Source of the DNA: Prevotella sp.
Lineage (GTDB): Bacteria > Bacteroidota > Bacteroidia > Bacteroidales > Bacteroidaceae
Direction: 5' to 3'
Assembly: GCA_020026195.1 (NCBI GenBank)
Contig: JAHHQW010000058.1
Span: 1-12,449 of the forward strand
DNA length: 12,449 nt
Part shown: positions 7,401 to 12,449 of the stretch, piece after piece
Layout: each line of letters begins with the position of its first letter
Position numbering within the stretch: the stretch's first letter is position 1
The notes under the pieces: model-generated
What the model saw: only the letters and a program-made list of their open reading frames with translations
What the model was told of the DNA's origin: nothing
Database searches by the model: none
Position numbers and translations under genes: made by a program

Positions 7401-8741
7401 CCATGATTCGTATTCTTCCTTGTTTACACTCTTAGATTTTCCATTCTTCATGTACTTAGCCGAAGCACCTTCAGCATAAGTTCCGAAGATTTTACCATCT
7501 GCCTGAATCATCTTCTCAAGTTCCTTGGGAGATGAAGGCATATTCTTTACAGTATATCCTTCAGCCTTAAGGCGTTTCAGTACATTATAGATAGAAGGAA
7601 CAACTTCCATACCTCCGGCTGTAAGAGCACTCTGTCCTACACCTTTATAATAATAGATAGCAATACGCTTCTCACTATTATTCTTTTTCTTAAGCTGAAT
7701 ATAGTTGTTAACCGTCTCTACAAAACCTTCACATCTTTCGGGAATTGTATAAGCATGCTGCAAACCTTCTTCATCAAGATAATGACCAAAGAGTGCATAC
7801 GGACGGATAGCGCCGTCGATTTCAGGTGTAACGACACTCTGAGAAAGGAAACCTCCGCTCATGCCCATCTTATCCTCTTCCCATTCATTTACGAGACGGT
7901 TTACGTTAAGAGGAGCAAACAGAGGAATATTCTGCTTAGTAAGATATTTAACAATATCATCACCCATACGGCCGTGAGCCATATTAATCATTGCAGAAGG
8001 AGCAATAGAGTCAATCTGCTGTAATGCTATTAATGTAGTTATGTCACGAACGGGATAAACATTGTTACCAGTCTCTTCAAGTTTCTTGATAAGACCTGTA
8101 GGCTCACCCATCTGACCTGTGATGATGATGCTCGGAGCACCTTCCTTCCATATACCTTCTTTCTTAAGGAATGCCTGATATTCTGCAACTGTATTGAAAT
8201 TCAGTTCTTCATTATCTGCATTCTTAGGATCGGCATGATAGAACATTTCATTAGAACGGGCAACAAGTTTTTCAGGTTCGTCTACCCATACAATCTTTCC
8301 GTCTATGTATTTACGTACATAATTCAATACACTTCTGTAGTTCTTACGTCCTCCGTTTCCAAGATACTTAGAAAGAGTATCTGCGGCAATACTATCTACA
8401 GAAACAATATTGTTAGCAGGATTTGTTACTGCAGTCGTGAGAATAGGCAGTCCGCCTGCTGCAGCTTCTTCTATCATTGCACGCTGTTCTTCGTTTATGC
8501 GAAGACCCATGCCGTTGATGAATACCATGTCGTAACTTCCGAGGTCATCAAGCTCTTCGGGAGATATCTCCTTAATATTAATGAACGAGTTGTCATTCGC
8601 TTTCGATATCTGTCCGAGCTGGATTACCTGGTAGTTAAGGAAACCTACCTTGGTAGTACCAAACCACATATTCCATACGCCACCTAATATCACGATGGCA
8701 AGAACAGCAGCTACGATACCATAAATATACTTCTTTTTCAT
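4449..8741 (-). CDS. hmuS: HmuS, membrane-anchored CobN-like chelatase (probable haem dechelatase)
   Basis: A 1430-aa member of the CobN / magnesium-chelatase H-subunit family. Members insert metal into tetrapyrroles; Bacteroides HmuS has been reported to work in reverse and free iron from haem anaerobically. A membrane helix at 5-25 after MKKK and a second at about 1403-1421 followed by RKRRK place both ends at the cytosolic face and the body in the periplasm, unlike cytosolic CobN. CobN landmarks seen are HGADVAPPHTYIASYLW (from H508), HFGTHGSFEFLPKK (H536, H540), FRVFGGMNGNYGTGIQGMV, and QSNTWGALSLDHVYEFMGG. A Met- and Lys-rich insertion occupies 789-862 (18 Met, 17 Lys). Cys1338 and Cys1343 form a C-x4-C pair near the C-terminus. 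Neither CobS/CobT nor BchI/BchD ATPase genes are nearby, and no cobalamin riboswitch precedes the operon, so a role in vitamin B12 synthesis is unlikely. It follows hmuR by 18 bp and precedes hmuT by 19 bp. Confidence 0.92.
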   Translation of the reverse strand: MKKKYIYGIVAAVLAIVILGGVWNMWFGTTKVGFLNYQVIQLGQISKANDNSFINIKEISPEELDDLGSYDMVFINGMGLRINEEQRAMIEEAAAGGLPILTTAVTNPANNIVSVDSIAADTLSKYLGNGGRKNYRSVLNYVRKYIDGKIVWVDEPEKLVARSNEMFYHADPKNADNEELNFNTVAEYQAFLKKEGIWKEGAPSIIITGQMGEPTGLIKKLEETGNNVYPVRDITTLIALQQIDSIAPSAMINMAHGRMGDDIVKYLTKQNIPLFAPLNVNRLVNEWEEDKMGMSGGFLSQSVVTPEIDGAIRPYALFGHYLDEEGLQHAYTIPERCEGFVETVNNYIQLKKKNNSEKRIAIYYYKGVGQSALTAGGMEVVPSIYNVLKRLKAEGYTVKNMPSSPKELEKMIQADGKIFGTYAEGASAKYMKNGKSKSVNKEEYESWIKKSVRPEKYQEVVAKYGEFPGKYMVNDAGELTVSYINFGNVILLPQPAASGGDDSFKMVHGADVAPPHTYIASYLWVKDGFKADALIHFGTHGSFEFLPKKQVALSSNDWSDRLIGTMPHFYIYSIGNVGEAMIAKRRSYAQLQSYLTPPFLESSVRGIYRELSEAIKKYNNKLQETDGNEDALDKYSLEVKKYTVKMGIHRELGLDSVLTKPYTEDEVARVEHFAEELATEKITGQLYTMGVPYEQSRIQSSVYAMATEPIAYSVLALDKLKNRADADVEKHKMLFTQKYLNPARALVAKLINQTAPVSDKVICDVAGITEKELKHARYVDSVRHAPKGMMAMMQAMSKMKAARAKAMKNGGEMKMPAGHPKMNPFKMPSKEAIAKMKKAVEKKGNAEQKKMMTQMSAMMKKMNPEFSKEEINLSMAVMEIERTVKNVHNYRAALLQSPEEELSSLINALGGGYTKPSPGGDPIANPNTIPTGRNLYAINAEATPSESAWDKGVHLANNTIKMYRQRHNDSIPRKVSYTLWSGEFIETEGATIAQILYMLGVEPIRDAFGRVNDIRLIPSKELGRPRIDVVVQTSGQLRDLAASRLFLITRAVEMAAAAKDDVYENQVAAGVVEAERVLVEKGLSPKEAREISTFRVFGGMNGNYGTGIQGMVQSGDRWETEQQIADVYLNNMGTFYGNEKQWETMRQYAFEAALTRTDAVIQPRQSNTWGALSLDHVYEFMGGMNLAVRSVTGKDPDAYLSDYRNRNNVRMQEVKEAIGVESRTTIFNPEYIKEKMKGDASSASTFAEIVENTYGWNVMKPKAIDKEMWDEIYDVYVKDKFNLGVDKYFEEKNPAALQQITAVMMETARKGLWKASDEQLAEIAKMHTELVKKYQPACTGFVCDNSKLRQFIADKVDPTTAKEYKSEISEVREAVAENGDKGMVMKKEQMNQETDKESSHVSNVIVIAIVAVVAIILGVVIRKRRKSLKE

Positions 8742-8759
8742 ATCATAATGTTTTAATCA

Positions 8760-10880
8760 TTAAAAGAATTCGTCAATATTAATACAAACACCTACAGCAC
8801 AGGTTGTACCTGTAGTACTGGGAGAATTGTAGTAATAATAATCAGGACGATAGTTAAACAGGTTATCTACATTAAATGTCACGTTAAGTCCTTTATAGAT
8901 ACTCTGTGTTATATGCAGATTCCACATTGTATATGCAGGATAAGTAGAAGATTCCGGAGCAGCGTCAGGATTCTCCGAATCATACTGGTCGCATGTCAGT
9001 TTTGAAAGGAAACGTCCGCTTAAAGCCACATTGAATCCATAATTCTTCCAACGTTTGTCATAATCTATACGTGCTGTTGCCGTATGAGGACGTGTTGTAG
9101 ACACCTCAGGTTCACCCTTCTTAATGTACTCATGAGTATAAGCATAAGAAAGTCTTGCACCTAAACCACAGGGATATCTTACAGAAGCATTGGCATCAAC
9201 ACCGGCAATCTTTACAGTCTTCATATTGCAGTAAACCATACCGTCACGTCCCTTATCCCATGCAATGGTGATACGATCGTCTACGATATTATAGAATCCA
9301 GAAAGAGTGAAGTTGTATCTTCCAAGATTATATTCACCTGTAATCATGAAGTTATCACTATATTCGGGATCAAGTTCAGGATTACCATAAATCATGAATA
9401 TATTAGCCATGTCGAAACTCATATACATTTCTTTAAGTGTAGGAGCTCTGAATCCGCTTGCATAAGATGCACGCAGAGAACCATGGTCAAACTTATACAT
9501 AAGTCCTAATTTCGGAGATACGTGATGTATATTACTCTCAGAGAAATAGTCGTAACGGAGTGCACCGATGACATTAAATTTACCAAACGTATAATCTAAC
9601 TGTGCAAAAGCATCGGCTGTATACTGCTTATGACTACCACCGTCAGCAAACTGATAAGTCATAAGATAGTCGCGCATATAATCCGAACCAAATGTAAAGT
9701 AATTATTACCTGAGAATTTATAATTATAAAGAGCTCTTACATTATGCTGTACATTACTGTAATCGCGTACATCGAGTCTGGCCTGCACATTGTAATCACT
9801 CTTGTCGTACTGATCGAATGTATAAGATAATTCTACACTATTCTTATCATTGATATCATATCCGCCCTTGATTCCTGCATTAAAGTCACGATAACGGTCA
9901 TGCTTTGTAGGAGAACTTTTACGTTCCTTAAAGAAATATCCAGCCTTAGCGGTAAACTTAAGGTTCTTCATAGGAGAATAAATGAAACGATCCTTAAAGT
10001 TATGAGAATGGCTGCCGTAAATCTTATTATAATCACCATCATTTTCAAGGTCCAATGCACCTAACTTATGATACTGATAGTTAAAGTTATTATTAAAATA
10101 CTTTGACTTTGAACCTAAAGCCACGCCATATCTCTGATCGTCGTGTGCACCAATTCGGCCATTAAGATTAACCGACCATGGTTTCTTTGCCTTCTTACTG
10201 ATAAGGTTGATTACACCACCAACGGCATTAGAACCGTAAAGTGATGAAGCTGCGCCCTTCACAATCTCAACACGTTCTACATTGTCGAGAGTAAGACGAC
10301 TGTAATCTATATTGTTCAATGTCTCACCTGCGATTCTTTCGCCATCAACGAGGAAGAGGATTGCATTACCTCCGAATCCTGACATATTGAGCGATGTCTG
10401 CTGGTCCATTGAATAAGAGAATTCTATACCGGGAAGTTCCGACTGTAACAATTCGGCTATGTTTGTGGCATCAGATTTCTCAATATCTTCGCTTGTAATC
10501 ACACGTGTAAGAATAGGAGCATCCTTAAGCACTCGCGGAGTACGTGTACCTGTTACCACAATTTCGTTTAAGCTGTTTCCATCTTCTTCAAGATAGAACA
10601 CCTTTTCAACATCGTTACCTGCCTTAATCTTATAAGATTCTTCTTTATACCCTATGAATGACACATTTAAAGTTATCGGATTGTTATGAGGCACCGAAAG
10701 ACTAAACCTGCCATTAACATCAGAAACTGTTTTCAGCGATTTTTCTCCATCAACAGATACCTTTGCACCTATCAGCGGATTACTTTCTTCGTCGAAAACA
10801 GTTCCTCGAATAACACGCTGTGCGTCAGCTAATGTAGCACAACACAGAGCGACAATTAAAAATAACGTTCTACCTATCAT
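8760..10880 (-). CDS. hmuR: HmuR, TonB-dependent outer-membrane haem receptor
   Basis: A 706-aa outer-membrane receptor that would bring haem into the periplasm using TonB energy. Domains in order: signal peptide 1-20 (ends ADA), carboxypeptidase-regulatory-like beta-sandwich at about 22-97 (RVIRGTVFDEESNPLIGAKV), a TonB-box-like EIVVTGTRTPR (106-116), plug domain at about 118-228 (FLVDGERIAG, VERVEIVKGASSLYGSNAVGG-like ending), then the 22-strand barrel ending in Phe706. Haem-receptor motifs FRAP (477-480) and NPEL (500-503) match YRAP and NPDL of P. gingivalis HmuR. The His between them in P. gingivalis (His434) appears here as Met491, and the plug has no His but has Met158 and Met166. The start is 9 bp after the hmuY stop. 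BtuB-like cobalamin or siderophore receptors are alternatives, but the neighbours and the FRAP/NPEL pair favour haem. Confidence 0.93.
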   Translation of the reverse strand: MIGRTLFLIVALCCATLADAQRVIRGTVFDEESNPLIGAKVSVDGEKSLKTVSDVNGRFSLSVPHNNPITLNVSFIGYKEESYKIKAGNDVEKVFYLEEDGNSLNEIVVTGTRTPRVLKDAPILTRVITSEDIEKSDATNIAELLQSELPGIEFSYSMDQQTSLNMSGFGGNAILFLVDGERIAGETLNNIDYSRLTLDNVERVEIVKGAASSLYGSNAVGGVINLISKKAKKPWSVNLNGRIGAHDDQRYGVALGSKSKYFNNNFNYQYHKLGALDLENDGDYNKIYGSHSHNFKDRFIYSPMKNLKFTAKAGYFFKERKSSPTKHDRYRDFNAGIKGGYDINDKNSVELSYTFDQYDKSDYNVQARLDVRDYSNVQHNVRALYNYKFSGNNYFTFGSDYMRDYLMTYQFADGGSHKQYTADAFAQLDYTFGKFNVIGALRYDYFSESNIHHVSPKLGLMYKFDHGSLRASYASGFRAPTLKEMYMSFDMANIFMIYGNPELDPEYSDNFMITGEYNLGRYNFTLSGFYNIVDDRITIAWDKGRDGMVYCNMKTVKIAGVDANASVRYPCGLGARLSYAYTHEYIKKGEPEVSTTRPHTATARIDYDKRWKNYGFNVALSGRFLSKLTCDQYDSENPDAAPESSTYPAYTMWNLHITQSIYKGLNVTFNVDNLFNYRPDYYYYNSPSTTGTTCAVGVCINIDEFF

Positions 10881-10889
10881 ATAATGATA

Positions 10890-11546
10890 TTAAAATTGTA
10901 CTGGATAAACATAATCAATAGTTAGGAATCCCTTGTCAAACTTTTCATTTCTGAAATCTTTAAGTTTCAGAGCAACGATTGTTCCATCTTTAAGTTTTAC
11001 AAGATAAACCTTATTAGATAATGTGTAGATAGGAGGCATTGTACTTGTATCTACATCAAGCCACTTAGCAAGTACTTCGTTAACGGGACTTTCAATAGTT
11101 TCAATATTACCGTCCATCATTCCTGACATATCAGTAGTAATTCTACTCATCACATCAGCTGTAAATTCTCCTTCGGGAAGTTTTCCAGATTTCACAAACG
11201 CATTAAGTTCTGTAAATTCTGTTTCCATTGCACCACCATCTAACACCCTGCTGTCATAACGATGTAATGCGACATCCCAGTTAGCCGGTTCTGCATCACC
11301 GCTCTTTATTTCGAGCGAATCTATAGTACGGTCATGGAAATTAAGATATATCCAGCGTGTATACGAAGAAGCATCGACATATACAGTACCTGTATTCTTT
11401 GACAAATCTACATTCTTAAAACCATACTGTACTTCATTTTCCTTCGCAGGTTCGTCGTAGATACCATCAAACGTACCATTACAAGAAGGGAATGATATAA
11501 ATACCATTCCCATCATTAATATTGTAAAAAGTTTAGAATATTTCAT
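10890..11546 (-). CDS. hmuY: HmuY-family haemophore lipoprotein
   Basis: A 218-aa lipoprotein. The signal ends in FPSC, so Cys22 should be lipidated and the protein anchored at the outer membrane, probably at the surface. The HmuY fold is recognised from YVDASSYTRWIYLNF (56-70), NWDVALHRYDSR (89-100), ADVMSRIT (130-137), YTLSNKVYLVKLKDG (174-188) and the closing FLTIDYVYPVQF; all have close counterparts in P. gingivalis HmuY. The family takes haem from host haemoproteins and hands it to HmuR, encoded 9 bp downstream. In P. gingivalis the iron is held by His134 and His166. By my hand alignment these positions are Asn147 and Thr167 here, but Met143/Met144 and Met170 lie close by. Met ligation is known in several Bacteroidetes HmuY homologues, so haem is still the likely ligand. 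Confidence 0.9.
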   Translation of the reverse strand: MKYSKLFTILMMGMVFISFPSCNGTFDGIYDEPAKENEVQYGFKNVDLSKNTGTVYVDASSYTRWIYLNFHDRTIDSLEIKSGDAEPANWDVALHRYDSRVLDGGAMETEFTELNAFVKSGKLPEGEFTADVMSRITTDMSGMMDGNIETIESPVNEVLAKWLDVDTSTMPPIYTLSNKVYLVKLKDGTIVALKLKDFRNEKFDKGFLTIDYVYPVQF

Positions 11547-11555
11547 AAACTAAAA

Positions 11556-12029
11556 TTACTTCTTTGTTCCTTCGAAGTTACCATCAATGTACAGAGGCAT
11601 CTTACCAGGTTTGAAGTTGTACTTAAGTGTAAGTTTATTACCCTTTATCTCACCACTCATACCTTTACCTACGATATGCATTTCACCTGCTACTACATCA
11701 ATAGTATCAACAGAGAATGTATAGTTTCCCTGACCTGCATTTACAAGTTTAACATCTTTAACTGCAATTACGGGCATTGCCATACCTGCCTTTGTTTCTG
11801 CAGGAGCCTGAGGCAACTTAACTGTTACCATGTCACCAGACTGAGGAACGATTGCTGCAACATTATTCTCGCTGGGCATTTCTGTATCACCTACCTTAAG
11901 TACGTTTGTTCCAACATAATCGCCCTTAACAAGTTCAGAAGCTGCAGGAGCATCATCATCGTCACATGCTACAAAACCTGTTGCACAAAGTGCAATTGCC
12001 ATCATGGCTAAAAATTTTCTTACTTTCAT
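11556..12029 (-). CDS. Calycin-like surface lipoprotein, first gene of the hmu operon
   Basis: A 157-aa lipoprotein. Signal peptide 1-21 ends in FVAC; Cys22 is followed by DDDD, an acidic lipoprotein-export signal that in Bacteroidetes directs lipoproteins to the cell surface. The mature part is beta-rich, begins with LVKGDYVGTNVLKVGD and ends with LTLKYNFKPGKMPLYIDGNF and EGTKK. This resembles the calycin-like (lipocalin-type) barrel domain found in many Bacteroidetes lipoproteins. Calycins often bind small hydrophobic ligands. It is the promoter-proximal gene, 9 bp before hmuY, so it should be made in step with the haemophore. P. gingivalis has no equivalent in front of hmuY as far as I recall. 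The mature protein has seven Met and a single His (His118). A role in haem capture or in holding HmuY is inferred from position only; the fold call is from sequence feel, without a profile search. Confidence 0.65.
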   Translation of the reverse strand: MKVRKFLAMMAIALCATGFVACDDDDAPAASELVKGDYVGTNVLKVGDTEMPSENNVAAIVPQSGDMVTVKLPQAPAETKAGMAMPVIAVKDVKLVNAGQGNYTFSVDTIDVVAGEMHIVGKGMSGEIKGNKLTLKYNFKPGKMPLYIDGNFEGTKK

Positions 12030-12059
12030 GATTTTTTTAATTATAATTATACGTTATTA

Positions 12060-12069
12060 CGTTTAAACG
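12060..12069. promoter_or_regulatory. Perfect 10-bp palindrome at the predicted hmu start site
   Basis: CGTTTAAACG is a perfect palindrome lying just downstream of the predicted -7 element, about where transcription would begin. A repressor bound here would block initiation. An iron- or haem-responsive regulator would be expected for an operon of this function, but the sequence does not identify one. Confidence 0.35.
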
Positions 12070-12073
12070 ACTG

Positions 12074-12104
12074 CAAAATTACTTCATTTATTTATTTCTC
12101 GCAA
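12074..12104 (-). promoter_or_regulatory. Promoter of the hmu operon
   Basis: On the minus strand TAATTTTG (12081-12074) is an exact match to the Bacteroidetes -7 consensus TAnnTTTG. TTG (12104-12102), 20 bp upstream, fits the -33 element. The start would fall at about 12068, giving a leader of about 40 nt before the first ATG at 12029. The leader is AT-rich with no Shine-Dalgarno sequence, which is usual in this phylum. Confidence 0.72.
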
Positions 12105-12328
12105 TACTTAAAAATAGTGGGTAAAGAATCAACGAATACTAATATTACGTCATTATTTATCGGTATTTATTTGTTTTGAGAACATTTTTTAACTATGCGG
12201 CATAAAAACACTAAAGAGCATAAATATATTATATAAAAAGCTGATTATCAAAACTGTTTATATCCACAATGGTATCATGCTCAGACATCGTTGTCATACT
12301 GATTGTAATATTTTATACTAATCACACT

Positions 12329-12348
12329 AATACCTACTATTAGGTATT
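12329..12348. repeat. Perfect 8-bp hairpin with 4-nt loop
   Basis: AATACCTA (12329-12336) and TAGGTATT (12341-12348) are perfect inverted repeats around CTAT, followed by TT on the plus strand. It could be a weak terminator for something on the plus strand or a protein-binding site. No gene ends into it from within this window. Confidence 0.4.
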
Positions 12349-12396
12349 TTAAGGTCTGTTATATAGCATAATGTGTGTATCATTTATATCTTTTTT

Positions 12397-12422
12397 CACT
12401 AGTGTCCCATTAAAATTGGGAC
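12397..12422. repeat. Inverted repeat at window edge, possible mobile-element end
   Basis: GTCCCA (12404-12409) and TGGGAC (12417-12422) are perfect inverted repeats around a 7-nt AT-rich spacer, joined on the left to the palindrome CACTAGTG (12397-12404). The GC-rich arms stand out from the surrounding AT-rich sequence and no T-tract follows. Termini beginning near TGTCCCA occur on some insertion sequences. No transposase is visible because the window ends, so this is only a suggestion. Confidence 0.25.
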
Positions 12423-12449
12423 GATTTAAAAATTAAATAAATTAGGCCC

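Larger units (their letters stand above)
12030..12449. other. Gene-free AT-rich region upstream of the hmu operon
   Basis: Both strands are broken by stops and I see no credible gene in these 420 bases. It contains the operon promoter (12074-12104), palindromes at 12038-12049 and 12060-12069, a hairpin at 12329-12348 and an inverted repeat at 12404-12422. No cobalamin box or other riboswitch-like conserved core was noticed on the leader strand. The long distance to the window edge without a divergent gene is unexplained. Confidence 0.6.

Noticed and set aside
4449..8741. Aerobic cobaltochelatase subunit CobN for vitamin B12 synthesis
   Set aside because: The protein has membrane helices at both ends, sits in a haem-receptor operon with HmuY and HmuR, has no CobS/CobT nearby and no cobalamin riboswitch upstream. 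HmuS explains all of this better.
11676..12011. Plus-strand frame of 111 codons opposite the calycin-like gene
   Set aside because: Cys-rich, no domain, fully antisense to a gene with a clear lipoprotein signal and promoter.
12030..12110. Cobalamin or other riboswitch in the hmu leader
   Set aside because: The predicted leader is only about 40 nt, very AT-rich, and contains no recognisable B12 box or stable multi-stem fold.
1..12449. tRNA, rRNA or CRISPR arrays
   Set aside because: No cloverleaf-like sequence with a T-loop core, no rRNA-like stretch and no regularly spaced direct repeats were seen on either strand.

Overview
The window looks like a piece of a Bacteroidales chromosome, with Prevotella or Bacteroides-type relatives most likely. 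The reasons are Bacteroidetes promoter motifs (TAnnTTTG with an upstream TTG), starts without Shine-Dalgarno sequences, a surface-type lipoprotein signal (Cys followed by four Asp), a TonB receptor with an N-terminal carboxypeptidase-regulatory-like domain, and a complete hmu-type haem-uptake operon as known from Porphyromonas gingivalis and Bacteroides. The genus cannot be fixed from this sequence alone.

Layout. Bases 101-1912 (+) encode a secreted GH123-like glycoside hydrolase (beta-N-acetylgalactosaminidase family). A bidirectional hairpin terminator at about 1931-1970 separates it from a convergent gene, 1966-2577 (-), for a uracil-DNA-glycosylase-superfamily protein most like the family 6 (hypoxanthine-DNA glycosylase) type. 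A second terminator at about 2721-2763 closes the main unit, which fills 2792-12029 on the minus strand: seven tightly spaced genes (gaps of 3-19 bp) read from a predicted promoter at 12074-12104. In transcription order they are a calycin-like lipoprotein, HmuY (haemophore), HmuR (TonB-dependent haem receptor), HmuS (a very large CobN-like chelatase), HmuT (polytopic membrane protein), HmuU (MotA/TolQ/ExbB proton channel) and HmuV (DUF2149, ExbD-like). Bases 12030-12449 carry no convincing gene; they hold the promoter, several palindromes and, at the edge, a short perfect inverted repeat that may be a mobile-element end.

How it may work. The surface lipoproteins capture haem and pass it to HmuR, which imports it to the periplasm. 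HmuS has a membrane segment at each end, so its large CobN domain should face the periplasm, where it would remove iron from haem without oxygen (reported for Bacteroides HmuS, as far as I recall). The operon has no AAA+ ATPase partner of the CobS/CobT or BchI/BchD kind. It has a proton-channel pair instead, suggesting the chelatase, the transporter or both are energised by the proton gradient.

Most notable signal. Methionine recurs at haem-handling positions along the route: HmuY lacks both P. gingivalis haem-ligand histidines and has Met near both places; HmuR has Met about where P. gingivalis HmuR has His434; and HmuS carries an insertion with 18 Met and 17 Lys in 74 residues. A Met-based haem relay is a testable hypothesis.
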